The position numbers and the translations under genes were made by a program. DNA of 64,000 bases, from positions 57,968-121,967 of the forward strand of contig JAJRQY010000133.1 of assembly GCA_024280015.1 (NCBI GenBank), read 5' to 3'. Each line of letters begins with the position of its first letter. Positions within the stretch are counted from its first letter, which is position 1. Positions 25,073 to 34,358 of this stretch are shown here, one piece after another. A model generated the notes under the pieces. It made no database searches. It saw only the letters and a list, made by a program, of their open reading frames with translations, and was not told where the DNA came from. Source of the DNA: Actinomycetes bacterium (GTDB lineage Bacteria > Actinomycetota > Acidimicrobiia > Acidimicrobiales > SZUA-35).

Positions 25073-25603
25073 CTACGGGGCGGTCGAGGCTACATCGGCT
25101 GGGCTAAGAGCAAACGATTCCCGAAGGTGGTTCCACCAACACTGTCGGCAGACCTCTACTCGATAGCACGTAGTTGAGCGGCCGCGGAGTCGCAAGGCCT
25201 CAAGTTCACCCTTGTCGGCAACACAACGCCCCATTTTCGGCAGACCTGGGCCAAAAGCAAAGGTGACCAGAACCAGGCCTTCGCCCTCACAAATGGGGCA
25301 ATCCTCCACCAAATCAACAGCATGATGGTGCGCCACCCTCCGCAATTCGGGTTGAGCATCACAAACCTCTTGGGCAGTTTTGCTTCCCTTCTCATAGGCC
25401 GTGATCGTCCGTCGTCGAGCCAACTTGTAGCTGACGACACCTTCACGGGCTTGGGAGCCTTTGGGGCTGGGGTTTTGCCATCGGGGCACGACAACAGAGG
25501 ATAGCCCAGGCCCTAGCCCGACTTGTCCCCACCCTGATCGTGGTCCGGTTTGTGGCCGGCTTTCGCCACCCGGTTCGTGAGGGTCAGTCTGGCTCGTGTT
25601 CAC
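25073..25603 (-). CDS. DUF5318 zinc-ribbon-like protein
   Basis: Up to 176 residues. The conserved part starts near residue 55 (EGVVSYKLARRRTITAYEKGSKTAQEVCDAQPELRRVA). Paired cysteine motifs CPIC and CRQC/WWNHL near the C-terminus suggest a zinc-binding site. This matches the actinobacterial DUF5318 family found next to ponA1. The GTG at 25603 overlaps the end of pcnB, but the first 50 residues are not conserved-looking, and GTG 25489 is an alternative start. Function unknown. Confidence 0.75.
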   Translation of the reverse strand: MNTSQTDPHEPGGESRPQTGPRSGWGQVGLGPGLSSVVVPRWQNPSPKGSQAREGVVSYKLARRRTITAYEKGSKTAQEVCDAQPELRRVAHHHAVDLVEDCPICEGEGLVLVTFAFGPGLPKMGRCVADKGELEALRLRGRSTTCYRVEVCRQCWWNHLRESFALSPADVASTAP

Positions 25604-26948
25604 TCAGCCATGCCCGGGCCAGGTCAAAGGCTTCACTCTTGTCGAAGGGACCATTGGCAAGCCGGTGCTCAGCCAACATGGCAACCGCTTGGCCAACAAT
25701 GGGACCAGGGGTCAGACCAAGCTCGGCAATCAGTTCGCCCCCCGAGACCGGCCCAGTCAGGTTCGCCAGATTCTCTGTCATCCCGAGTTCAAGGAAAACC
25801 GAACGGGCCTCACCAACTCTGGCCGCTAACCGAGAAGACGGTTCATCCCTGTATGAATCATCCCCATAAGCACCAGAACGGGCACGTCGACTGGCACCAA
25901 CACTGCCACCAGCATCAGCATCAGCATCCAGAACACCAGCCACATTCCTAGCCAGATCCATGGTCTCACCAACATGACCGACACCAACAAGCGCGACCAG
26001 GCGGCGAATATCGGCAGCCGAACTCGTTGAATCGAGGATCAAGCTTGCTCCCTCAATCAGCCGGATAGTCAGGTGTCGATCGGCGGTCGAATAGCGAAGC
26101 GAGCGCAACCAACTACCGGCATCAGGAACACCAAGCAAGGCAATCAGTCCCGCTCGACGAACCAGAACCGAGCCCGACAACGAAGCCAAGACACAGGCCA
26201 GATCTCGAACATCGGAATCCAAACCAGGCACGATGAAGTCCAACAAGCCGGTGCGTTCAAGAAAGTCGAAGCCAAGGCCAGGATCTTGGACCCCCAACAA
26301 TCTCTCCAACTCATCATGCACTCGCTCCGATGAGACAATCGAAAGACGCTCACCCAGTTTCGTCACTGACTTCTCCAGATCTGGATCAACAGAGAGCCCA
26401 AAACGGGGAATGAACCGAGCGGCCCGAAGCATTCGGAGTGGGTCATCGATAAAGGAAATCCCCGGATCGTCCGGTGTGCGCAAGACCCCTTTTTCCAGAT
26501 CGGTCACACCGCCGAAGGGGTCATGGAGTTCTTTGCCAATCACCGAATAGGCCATGGCATTGATGGTGAAATCGCGTCGAGAAAGGTCGGTCTCCAGATC
26601 ATCACCAAAGACCACTTCCGGCTTGCGAGACTCCGAGTCATAGGTTTCGGCTCGGTGAGTGGTGATCTCCAAATCACGGCCGTTGACAATGGCTCCGATC
26701 GTCCCGAACTTCTCCCCCTGGGCCCACAAGGTTTGGCTCACCGACCCAAGAAGACGCTTGATCTCTTTCGGATGAGCGTCCGTCGTCAGGTCAATATCGT
26801 CCAACGCGCCATGAGCACCAACAATGAGGTCGCGAACCACTCCGCCAACCAGATACAGCTGATAGCCGGCATCGGCAAAGCCAGCAGCAACCGGAGCGAC
26901 AATCTCCAACACCTCATCAAACTCATCCGAAACCAATGGGTAGCTCAC
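25584..26948 (-). CDS. pcnB: CCA tRNA nucleotidyltransferase / poly(A) polymerase family protein
   Basis: 454 residues with the class II nucleotidyltransferase head. LYLVGGVVRDLIVG is followed by the catalytic Asp pair in DDIDLTTDA, FGTIGAIVNGRDLEITTHRAE, the RRDFTINAMAYS motif and DPLRMLRAARFIPRFGLS. It adds or repairs the CCA end of tRNA, which fits the tRNA-Ile in this window lacking an encoded CCA. No HD domain signature is obvious in the C-terminal part. It begins directly after the HDAC-like gene's stop and ends overlapping DUF5318. Confidence 0.92.
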   Translation of the reverse strand: MSYPLVSDEFDEVLEIVAPVAAGFADAGYQLYLVGGVVRDLIVGAHGALDDIDLTTDAHPKEIKRLLGSVSQTLWAQGEKFGTIGAIVNGRDLEITTHRAETYDSESRKPEVVFGDDLETDLSRRDFTINAMAYSVIGKELHDPFGGVTDLEKGVLRTPDDPGISFIDDPLRMLRAARFIPRFGLSVDPDLEKSVTKLGERLSIVSSERVHDELERLLGVQDPGLGFDFLERTGLLDFIVPGLDSDVRDLACVLASLSGSVLVRRAGLIALLGVPDAGSWLRSLRYSTADRHLTIRLIEGASLILDSTSSAADIRRLVALVGVGHVGETMDLARNVAGVLDADADAGGSVGASRRARSGAYGDDSYRDEPSSRLAARVGEARSVFLELGMTENLANLTGPVSGGELIAELGLTPGPIVGQAVAMLAEHRLANGPFDKSEAFDLARAWLSEHEPD

Positions 26949-27968
26949 TCAAACATCCCCAATCCCACCATCGAGGTGAATTTGCCGAATCTGGGTCAAC
27001 CCATCCAAGCCAGGACCCCCAGTGGTGGGGCTTTCCGGCCGATGGAAACCACCGGCAGTAGAAGCCAACACCGCCGCCGTGCAATCTCGCAGCGCAACCA
27101 GGTCATAGCCACCCTCCAAGAAAAGGAGTCGTTTCCCTGCTGGTACCAGCTGCAGGATCTCCTGTATCGAGTCTGAATAGTCAGCCGAGGTTAGACCCAA
27201 GTCTGTTATCGGGTCAGCCCGGTGACCATCAAAACCAGCAGAAACCAGGATCCAAGTTGGGGAGAACCGGGTAAGAACCGGCCCAACAATACGATCAAAA
27301 GCGGCCCGAAACATCTGCCCTGTCGCTCCCGCAGGCAAGGGAATGTTGACGTTTGCACCGCGGCCTTCACCAGAGCCAACCTCTTCCGGATCGCCGGTAT
27401 AGGGATACCAGGGGTATTGATGGAGGCTCACGAACAAGACGTTGGGGTCATCATAGAAGATGTCTTGGGTTCCGTTCCCATGATGAGCATCAACGTCAAC
27501 AATGGCAACCCGCTCACCTCGGTCGGCCAGGAATCGAGCAGCCACAGCCGCGTTGTTGATGAGACAGAACCCCATCTGCTGATCAGACAAGGCGTGGTGA
27601 CCGGGCGGCCGAACAATGGACCAGCCTGCATCACCCTTGCCCTGGTCAAGGGCGGCAATCAGGTCCAGCCCCGCCCCCGCTGCTTTTCGAGCCGCCTCGT
27701 AACTATCAGAAGAAACCCAGGTGTCCGGATCAATCGCTCCCCCGCCCTGCTCACTTAATGCAGCCAAGGCATCCAAAGAGTGCGCGGTGTGGGTTCGTTC
27801 CAAAACGGAGCGCGGCGCCGATGTTGCCTCCAACCACAAGACGTCTGACCCCAACTCAGCAGCCTCAACCCCAGCCAAGACCGCGCCAAGACGGTCCGGA
27901 GATTCCGGATGCCCCGGACCGGGATCATGCAGCCGGCAGAGATCATGGGTAGCAACCAGCACCGTCAT
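26949..27968 (-). CDS. histone deacetylase superfamily (AcuC/APAH-like) amidohydrolase
   Basis: 339 residues from the ATG at 27968 (MTVLVATHDLCRLHDPGPGHPESPDRL). The zinc-site motifs of class II deacetylases are present: RPPGHHALSDQQMGFCLINNAAVAA, IVDVDAHHGNGTQDIFYDDPNVLFVSLHQ, and VSAGFDGHRADP. EGGYDL carries the conserved tyrosine region. Bacterial members deacetylate polyamines, acetoin-related proteins or other small substrates; which applies here is unknown. It heads the minus-strand series leading into pcnB and is divergent from the GNAT gene. Confidence 0.9.
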   Translation of the reverse strand: MTVLVATHDLCRLHDPGPGHPESPDRLGAVLAGVEAAELGSDVLWLEATSAPRSVLERTHTAHSLDALAALSEQGGGAIDPDTWVSSDSYEAARKAAGAGLDLIAALDQGKGDAGWSIVRPPGHHALSDQQMGFCLINNAAVAARFLADRGERVAIVDVDAHHGNGTQDIFYDDPNVLFVSLHQYPWYPYTGDPEEVGSGEGRGANVNIPLPAGATGQMFRAAFDRIVGPVLTRFSPTWILVSAGFDGHRADPITDLGLTSADYSDSIQEILQLVPAGKRLLFLEGGYDLVALRDCTAAVLASTAGGFHRPESPTTGGPGLDGLTQIRQIHLDGGIGDV

Positions 27969-28059
27969 AGCTGGCCACGGTAGAGCCAAAATGGGTGAAA
28001 GTTCCGCTATATCCAGCCTGACAGACCTAAGCGGGCAAGCCTGGTAGTCTAGATTTTTG

Positions 28060-28824
28060 GTGGATCATGCCCCCGTACGCCCAACCGGACTGGTGCTCAA
28101 GCGAGCCCGCTCGACCTCACCCGGCAACAGCCGGGTACGCGTCGTTCCGTGGCAAGGCGATGCATTCACCGCACTGGTTGGGCCAAAGCTCACCGGCCGC
28201 GGGCCAGGTGTTGGAGACATTCTGGACTGCCTCGCGTCCTTACAACAGCTTGGAGTTGAACGAGCTGTCACCCCCGCCCTGAATCCCCAAGACACCCAGC
28301 CTTTTCTCCAAGCTGGCTTCCAGCAGCGCGAACGCCTCCACCTGCTGGCCTACCCTCTGCTCCCAGGCCAGCCAAGCAGCGCACTGCTTCGGCGTTCGGT
28401 CCGACTCAAGGCCGGTCGAGCCTGGCACCGAGACTCTGTTATCGCCATCGACAAGATGGCCTTTGACTCGTTCTGGCAGTTCGACCGCCGCATGCTTGAC
28501 GAAGCAAGGAGAGCAACACCAGCCCATCGCTTCCGAATCGCAACAGCCCCAAGGAGCAAGTCAGTGATTGGCTACGCCGTAACTGGTCGAGCAGGACAGC
28601 GCGGCTATCTGCAACGGCTCGCCGTCGCTCCCTCAGTCCAAGGACAAGGAATCGGCACCGCCCTGATCCAAGACTCCATTCATTGGCTGCAAAGGCGCGG
28701 TGTGCGTACCGCCTATGTCAACACCCAGGAGCGAAATGAGGGGGCTTTCCAGCTCTATCAGCGGCTCGGGTTCTTACCCCAGCCAGAAGGACTGGTTGTT
28801 CTGAGTTGGGACGCACCCGGGTGA
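28060..28824 (+). CDS. GNAT family N-acetyltransferase
   Basis: About 254 residues from the GTG at 28060. The C-terminal half is a clear GNAT fold: VIGYAVTGRAGQRGYLQRLAVAPSVQGQGIGTALIQDSIHWL has the V/LAVxPxxQGQGIG acetyl-CoA loop, and YVNTQERNEGAFQLYQRLGFLP forms the end. The N-terminal half is a diverged second domain. In mycobacteria a MutT-like gene stands between pcnB and DUF6049, so this slot differs. It overlaps the next gene by GTGA, suggesting coupled expression. Confidence 0.82.
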   Translation: MDHAPVRPTGLVLKRARSTSPGNSRVRVVPWQGDAFTALVGPKLTGRGPGVGDILDCLASLQQLGVERAVTPALNPQDTQPFLQAGFQQRERLHLLAYPLLPGQPSSALLRRSVRLKAGRAWHRDSVIAIDKMAFDSFWQFDRRMLDEARRATPAHRFRIATAPRSKSVIGYAVTGRAGQRGYLQRLAVAPSVQGQGIGTALIQDSIHWLQRRGVRTAYVNTQERNEGAFQLYQRLGFLPQPEGLVVLSWDAPG

Positions 28825-30926
28825 AGTATCGACATCGCCTGGTCGCTGCTCTCCTCCTCATCAGCCTCGGAATCAGTAGTTACCTCCCCCCCGCATCCAG
28901 CCAGCCAGGCCTCGAAACCGGCCTGGTGAACCCGACCGCGGCAACCGACCTGGCCGGTGCTGTTTCTGCAACCGGAGCCTCAGCCCAAGTTGAAGCTCTC
29001 GAGTTGGTCCGCCAAACCCCCTTCGTTGCCGCTGACGGCTCACTGGATCTTGAGCTGCGCTGGACTGGAGTCTCGACAGAGGGGCTCAGCATCTCCACCA
29101 TCATCTGGGCCCCGATCAACGACGAGACCGACATTTATCTCGAACCAAGCCTCGTCCGGAACCAGGTCGCAGCCCAAGAACTTTCCAGTCTCTCACGGGC
29201 CGATAGCGGAGCCCTCAAATACTCCATACCAATCCGTAGCTTCACCGCCCCCGAAGACGATCCGCGCACCTGGCTGCAAGACCCCGGCGTCTATCCAATC
29301 ACCATCGAGATTCGGGGCGAGACAGGAGTGCTGGCCCGACTACGGACCAATCTGATCCGACTACCAACCGATATTGCCGAAATCCCGCTCTTCCCGATTT
29401 CGCCGGTTCTTCGTGTGACTTCTGCTGATGGCCTTGACCTCACCGATGCCATTAAGCTTCTCAATGCTCACCCCAATCTGCCCCTCACCGTCCTCCTCGA
29501 AGCGGGACTGCTACCTCAGCTCCGCTCCAATCCGGAGTTGACCGCCGCCTTTGCCCAAGCCCTCGGTGAGCGCAAGGTTGTTGCCGGAGCCCAACTCAGT
29601 CTCGACCCGTCCGCCCTAGCCGCCATTGGCCAACCGGACTTCTATAGCCAAGCTCTGGACGACACCCGCAGACAATTCGCCGAGATTGGAGTGACGCTGG
29701 ATCGAGAGATCATCCCTCTACGAACGGGAATCACCGAAGGAGGGGCCGAACTACTGATCGCTGCCGGGGTCAAGATTGTTATTGACCTTCAGCCAGCCGC
29801 CGGATCGCGAGGAACCATCATCCAGGACAATGGCTCGCTCACTATTGTCCGTATCGACGACGAACACATCGCTGGCCTGCGTGTGAGTGACAGCGTGGCC
29901 CAACGAGCAAGCAATTCCGTGAAGCGGGCCCACCAGCTACTTGCCCTGCTTGCCGTTCGGTATCAGAAAGACCGGTCACCGGTGATCTTGGGGGGCGGTG
30001 GTCTGAGTAGTGTCGACCTGCAAGCCCTTGAAGTTGTTCTTGACGCCCTCGACCAGGGCGGCATGATGAAGGCAGACACGATGGAGGATGCTGCGTTGAG
30101 CTCACGTACCCTCCCCTTTCGACCTCAAGAGAACCCCGATCAGAATCTCTCAGACATCGTCGAACCCTTGCAATCAGTCCAAGAGGTTTTGGCCGTTTAT
30201 GCTGATTTCCGAGTGGCGGGTGGACCATCACCCGAAGGAATCCAGATCCGAATTCTTGAGGGTCTCAGCCGCAACCTGAATCCAGAAGCCAGACGAACCC
30301 GGATGGCCTCCATCGAGTCTGACCTGATCAACGAACTTGACGTGATCTCGCTACCCGAAGGCCCAGCCATCACCCTTGCTGCTCAGACCACGGCCATACC
30401 GATCACCATCACCAATACCAGCTCCGGTGTGCGCCGGGTCAAACTGAGCTTCCAAAGCGACCGAATTCGGGTGGCAGAGCATGACCAGGAAATACTGATC
30501 CAGCCGGGGGTATCACAGATTGACATCAATATCGAGGCCCGCTCGCTCGGACTGTCGTCATTGCTGGTCACGGTGCTCACCGTTGACGGTTCCCGAGAGT
30601 TAGCGAGAACCCGTTTCTCCATTCGGAGCACAGCCATTCCCGGGCTGGGCTACGCCATTTCTGGCGCGGCCCTCGTCTTCCTCATCATCTGGTGGCTGCG
30701 CTCAATCCGGCGGTCTCGTGACCTGGCCAAGCGGCCGGCGAACACCGAATCTGACGACCAGGACGGCACAGACCAAGACAAAGCTGACCTTGACAAGGCT
30801 GCGCCAAGCCAATTGGACGCCACCGAATTGATCCCTGACAAGGATCGCGACATGGACCAAACCGAGCAGGCTCTAGCCGAGGTGACCTCAGATCGGGGCA
30901 AGGGCAACACTACGCTGTCCTCGTGA
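28821..30926 (+). CDS. DUF6049 family secreted/membrane-anchored protein
   Basis: About 701 residues from the GTG at 28821, overlapping the GNAT stop. A signal peptide (RHRLVAALLLISLGISSYLPPASSQ) leads to a large extracytoplasmic region containing a carbohydrate-deacetylase-like TIM-barrel style segment (ITEGGAELLIAAGVKIVIDLQP). One C-terminal membrane segment near residue 610 (GYAISGAALVFLIIWWL) and an acidic cytoplasmic tail follow. The family sits upstream of murJ in most actinobacteria (Rv3909 in M. tuberculosis) and is presumed to serve cell-wall assembly. Here the kinase gene follows instead, overlapping by GTGA. Confidence 0.8.
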   Translation: MKYRHRLVAALLLISLGISSYLPPASSQPGLETGLVNPTAATDLAGAVSATGASAQVEALELVRQTPFVAADGSLDLELRWTGVSTEGLSISTIIWAPINDETDIYLEPSLVRNQVAAQELSSLSRADSGALKYSIPIRSFTAPEDDPRTWLQDPGVYPITIEIRGETGVLARLRTNLIRLPTDIAEIPLFPISPVLRVTSADGLDLTDAIKLLNAHPNLPLTVLLEAGLLPQLRSNPELTAAFAQALGERKVVAGAQLSLDPSALAAIGQPDFYSQALDDTRRQFAEIGVTLDREIIPLRTGITEGGAELLIAAGVKIVIDLQPAAGSRGTIIQDNGSLTIVRIDDEHIAGLRVSDSVAQRASNSVKRAHQLLALLAVRYQKDRSPVILGGGGLSSVDLQALEVVLDALDQGGMMKADTMEDAALSSRTLPFRPQENPDQNLSDIVEPLQSVQEVLAVYADFRVAGGPSPEGIQIRILEGLSRNLNPEARRTRMASIESDLINELDVISLPEGPAITLAAQTTAIPITITNTSSGVRRVKLSFQSDRIRVAEHDQEILIQPGVSQIDINIEARSLGLSSLLVTVLTVDGSRELARTRFSIRSTAIPGLGYAISGAALVFLIIWWLRSIRRSRDLAKRPANTESDDQDGTDQDKADLDKAAPSQLDATELIPDKDRDMDQTEQALAEVTSDRGKGNTTLSS

Positions 30927-32632
30927 TACCGCCGTCCGCCGCCGACCAGCCCCACAGTGCTGGAGCTGAGCCTCCTCAAAAACCAAGTCCGCTGGAACAA
31001 CGCGACATCAGCGGTCAGCACCAGATCGGCTACTTGGTTGGCGGGCGATACGAGCTGGTCAAGCCCATTGCTTCGGGGGGAATGGCACGAGTTTGGGAAG
31101 GGCGAGACACCATCTTGAATCGCCCAGTCGCGGTCAAGGTCTTGCATCCCCATCTAGCAACTGATCGCGGATTCCTGTTGCGTTTTCGACGGGAGGCCAT
31201 TGCCGCCGCCCGTCTCTCGCACCGCTCCATTGTTGCCATTTACGACACGGTCACTGAACCAGCGACGCCATCCAATGCTGGTATCGAAGCCATCGTGATG
31301 GAACTCATCGACGGTGACACCTTGCGAACCACCCTGGATCAAGTCGGGAAGCTCTCCCCGACTGATGTGGTACAACGCGGCCGACAGATTGCCGATGCGC
31401 TCGATGCTGCTCACCGGGCTGGCATTGTTCACCGCGACATCAAGCCGTCCAACATCCTGTTCTGCTCAGACCGAAGGATCATGGTCACCGATTTCGGTAT
31501 CGCCAAGGCGGGCGAAGACACCGATCTGACAGTGACCGGAACCCTCCTTGGCACCGCAAAGTACCTGTCTCCCGAACAAGTCAACGGCGATCTAGTCGAT
31601 CCAAGAGCCGACCTCTATTCCCTCGGAATTGTGCTCTTCGAGGCCCTCACAGGCCAGGCACCATTCCAGGCGGACACCGACGTTGCCACCGCTTTAGCCC
31701 GGCTCCATCAGGTCCCACCGAGAGTCTCACAACTCCAACCAGATGTGCCATCAGATCTTGATGCCATCATCTTCCGACTGATGTCACGGTCACCCAATGA
31801 CCGGCAGAGAAGTGCCTCCGAACTCAGCTCGGTGCTGTCAGGAGTTCGTCCCGAATACATCCACCCTGACCACACTCTTGTCCTGGCCGATCACGAACCT
31901 GACGAGTCGAACACCGACTTCGAGAGCGATGAGGAAGACGAGCACGGTTTCCTTCGTTCTGAACGTTCTTGGATGGTCCCGGCCATGGCCCTGGCTCTGG
32001 TGGCTGCTGGTCTTCTGGTTGCCAGTGTGTTGATCGTCCCCAGCCTCGGTCAAAGTGTTGTCGAGAGCACCGGAATTGGTGATCCTGAACAGACAACGGT
32101 TGTGGATCCCTCGCCAACCGATGGGCCAGAACCATCCGACAGCACCACGTTTCTGAGCCCGGCTACTACGGTCATCGTTGATGCGTCCGTTGTTGGGGCC
32201 CGGGCCATCGACCCTGAAGGGGATGGTGACGAGAACGGCGCCAATGTTGGTCTCGCTTTCGATGGCGACGACGAAACAGCTTGGAAGACCGAGAAGTATC
32301 GCTACGAAGCATTTGGGCGACTCAAGAATGGTGTCGGATACTTCGTCGATCTGGGCGGGACAGCCGACGTTTCAGAAGTCAGGATGGAGACCAACTCTCG
32401 ACATTGGTCCATCAGTTTCTACCTCATGGATGAGTTCACCGAGACCAAGGCCGCTTGGGGCGACCCTGTTGCTGTCGCCAACAACGAGAGCGGCAAAGAG
32501 CGAATCCGAATGGAGGGAACAGGGCGCTGGCTACTGCTCTGGATCACCGACCCTGGCACCTCTGATGATGGGCCAGATGAGGACGAAGAGGACGACCACC
32601 GCTTCGAGTTAGCCGAGATCGAAGTCAGCTAA
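30923..32632 (+). CDS. Ser/Thr protein kinase with membrane segment and extracytoplasmic discoidin-like domain
   Basis: 569 residues. The kinase domain spans about 41-310: glycine loop IASGGMARVW, Lys72 in VAVK, HRDIKPSN (Asp172), DFG (Asp190), and the APE-equivalent SPEQ. All catalytic residues are present. An acidic juxtamembrane stretch (about 320-345) precedes one membrane segment (about 352-375). A Thr/Asp linker and a C-terminal beta domain (VVGARAIDPEGDGDENGANVGLAFDGDDETAWKTEKY...) resemble F5/8-type or NPCBM folds. M. tuberculosis Rv3910 in this slot is MurJ fused to a pseudokinase and a similar outer domain. Here only the kinase-TM-outer part exists, and the kinase looks active. Confidence 0.88.
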   Translation: MIPPSAADQPHSAGAEPPQKPSPLEQRDISGQHQIGYLVGGRYELVKPIASGGMARVWEGRDTILNRPVAVKVLHPHLATDRGFLLRFRREAIAAARLSHRSIVAIYDTVTEPATPSNAGIEAIVMELIDGDTLRTTLDQVGKLSPTDVVQRGRQIADALDAAHRAGIVHRDIKPSNILFCSDRRIMVTDFGIAKAGEDTDLTVTGTLLGTAKYLSPEQVNGDLVDPRADLYSLGIVLFEALTGQAPFQADTDVATALARLHQVPPRVSQLQPDVPSDLDAIIFRLMSRSPNDRQRSASELSSVLSGVRPEYIHPDHTLVLADHEPDESNTDFESDEEDEHGFLRSERSWMVPAMALALVAAGLLVASVLIVPSLGQSVVESTGIGDPEQTTVVDPSPTDGPEPSDSTTFLSPATTVIVDASVVGARAIDPEGDGDENGANVGLAFDGDDETAWKTEKYRYEAFGRLKNGVGYFVDLGGTADVSEVRMETNSRHWSISFYLMDEFTETKAAWGDPVAVANNESGKERIRMEGTGRWLLLWITDPGTSDDGPDEDEEDDHRFELAEIEVS

Positions 32633-32768
32633 CGTGGCTGCACATGGCCGGCCTGCAAGGTGATTGTGTGACATCTCCGATCGAAGCTGCCGGGCGCTCT
32701 AAGCTCGTTGTATCGAACGAAGCGACTCAGAACTCGTTGAGCGGGCCCAGGCGGGTGACCGACAGGCA

Positions 32769-33320
32769 ATGGATACTCTCTTGTCGCGCCATTACGACCG
32801 CCTGTACGCCGTTTGTCGACGGGTCGCCGGTAATGATGCCGATGCCGCCGATGGCTGCCAAGAAGCACTGCTTGCCATTGTGCGCGGCCTCAAGAACTTC
32901 GACGGACGATCAACCTTCAAGACCTGGTCCTACCGAGTGACCACCAATGCCTGCCTGGACGAGATGCGACGCCGCAACCGGCGGCCGCTCGTCATCATGG
33001 ATGACCCAAACCGGGTCGGCGGGGCTTCTGCGAATGATCAGCTGGAAGATACCGGGGCAACCATGGACCAAGGGGTGGTGGATCGCATGACTATCGATGA
33101 TGCATTCCCCCAGATTCCCGAGGAATTCCGGGCTCCCGTTGTCTTACGGGATGTGGTCGGCATGGACTATGCCGAAATCGCAGAAACCCTGAGTATTCCA
33201 CCGGGAACCGTCCGCTCTCGGATCGCCCGAGGTCGCCGGCACTTGGCCAATCAACTGGAAAGTTCTCATTTCGGGAACCAGACCACTACCTCAGAACGTC
33301 ATAACGATCGCAATGACTGA
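32769..33320 (+). CDS. sigM: ECF RNA polymerase sigma factor, SigM-like
   Basis: 183 residues from the ATG at 32769. Region 2 is DTLLSRHYDRLYAVCRRVAGNDADAADGCQEALLAIVRGLKNF...TWSYRVTTNACLDEMRRR. Region 4 is IPEEFRAPVVLRDVVGMDYAEIAETLSIPPGTVRSRIARGRRHL. Context (before anti-sigma and trxB-trxA) matches sigM. Upstream of the ATG, the same frame reads ERSDSELVERAQAGDRQA, which resembles the true N-terminus of SigM proteins, but no ATG/GTG/TTG opens that frame before a TAA. The real start is therefore doubtful. The stop overlaps the next gene by 8 bases. Confidence 0.9.
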   Translation: MDTLLSRHYDRLYAVCRRVAGNDADAADGCQEALLAIVRGLKNFDGRSTFKTWSYRVTTNACLDEMRRRNRRPLVIMDDPNRVGGASANDQLEDTGATMDQGVVDRMTIDDAFPQIPEEFRAPVVLRDVVGMDYAEIAETLSIPPGTVRSRIARGRRHLANQLESSHFGNQTTTSERHNDRND

Positions 33321-34281
33321 ACCTCTTACTCCCAACGAACGCGACGAGCTTGCGTCGGCTTACCTCGACGGTGAGCTCAACCAGGACGGAATCGTCCTGG
33401 TTGAAGGCGATCCCGAGATGCTGACTCTGGTTGCTGAGCATCGTGAGGTCCAATCCAAGGTCGGCTCCCCCACCCCTGAAGCTGCGGCGGTGACGCGATC
33501 CAAGCATCTCGCTTCGGCCCTCGCAGCCTTTGATCAGCTTGGCGCCAGTGATCGGGTCGTGGATCTGACCGATCAGCGAGAAGAGAACACGAACGAGAAC
33601 ACGAACGACAACACGGTGATCTCCCTATCGAACCGGTCTGCGGGCCGAGAATCTCGCCGCTCCCGTAGTGGCATGCCAGCCTGGCTTTCTGCTGCGGCGG
33701 CATCGGTCGCCGTTCTTGGCGGAGTGACCTATGCCGCTACCCAGTTCAATGGTGGGGGCGATGATTCTGGCGGCTCTGCTGATGCCTCAGCACAATTCGA
33801 GAGCCAGGCTATTGCAACCACTGAAGCTGCTGATAGTGACATGGCAGACGCCGGTGAGGCAATGGAAGAAGCTCCGATGGAGTCTTTTGCTCTGGATGAC
33901 GAAAATAACCCGGCCGGTAGTGCCATAGCCACCGAACCCCCCAACGCAGACCCGGCTGCGGACGACGGTGCAACCGAAGACTCTGAAGACGCCGGTGCTC
34001 GAAGCCACGACCCCGAGATTGTGTTTCCCTCCGGCTTTACCGCCAATGACATTGTCCTCGTCATCGGCAATGACGGCTTCCCGATCGAAGAGTCACAATG
34101 TGCGTTCAGCTATGAGCCGACTGACGAACTGGCCAAGGCTGACCCAGTGCCCGAGCCCGACCGGTTCCTGCCAGTCCTCGTGGGTGACCAAGCCGCTGAA
34201 CTCTTCGTCTATGGCCCAGAAACCGCCGTCCTGGTCGACATTGCGACCTGTGAAACAATCCCTGACACCCCTTCAGAATAG
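33313..34281 (+). CDS. anti-sigma factor, RsmA-like membrane protein
   Basis: 322 residues, overlapping sigM. The N-terminus NERDELASAYLDGELNQDG resembles anti-sigma domains that begin LxAYxDGEL, but no zinc-binding HxxxCxxC is present. One membrane segment lies near residues 120-137 (MPAWLSAAAASVAVLGGVTYAA). The outer region is rich in Ala, Glu and Asp, with two cysteines near the C-terminus (ESQCAF and IATCET) that could form a disulfide. By context it should hold SigM at the membrane. Next to trxB-trxA, a redox link is plausible. Confidence 0.78.
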   Translation: MTEPLTPNERDELASAYLDGELNQDGIVLVEGDPEMLTLVAEHREVQSKVGSPTPEAAAVTRSKHLASALAAFDQLGASDRVVDLTDQREENTNENTNDNTVISLSNRSAGRESRRSRSGMPAWLSAAAASVAVLGGVTYAATQFNGGGDDSGGSADASAQFESQAIATTEAADSDMADAGEAMEEAPMESFALDDENNPAGSAIATEPPNADPAADDGATEDSEDAGARSHDPEIVFPSGFTANDIVLVIGNDGFPIEESQCAFSYEPTDELAKADPVPEPDRFLPVLVGDQAAELFVYGPETAVLVDIATCETIPDTPSE

Positions 34282-34358
34282 TCTTTCTGATCTCCCTCAG
34301 ATCCCCAGCCAGCCAGTAAGTAGTTGGCCAGGCGATTGGTCCGCTAGGATCACCGACG

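Noticed and set aside
25438..25603. First 55 residues of the DUF5318 gene as conserved sequence
   Set aside because: This part is Gly/Pro/Ser rich, overlaps pcnB at its start and does not resemble the family; kept only as a possible extension.
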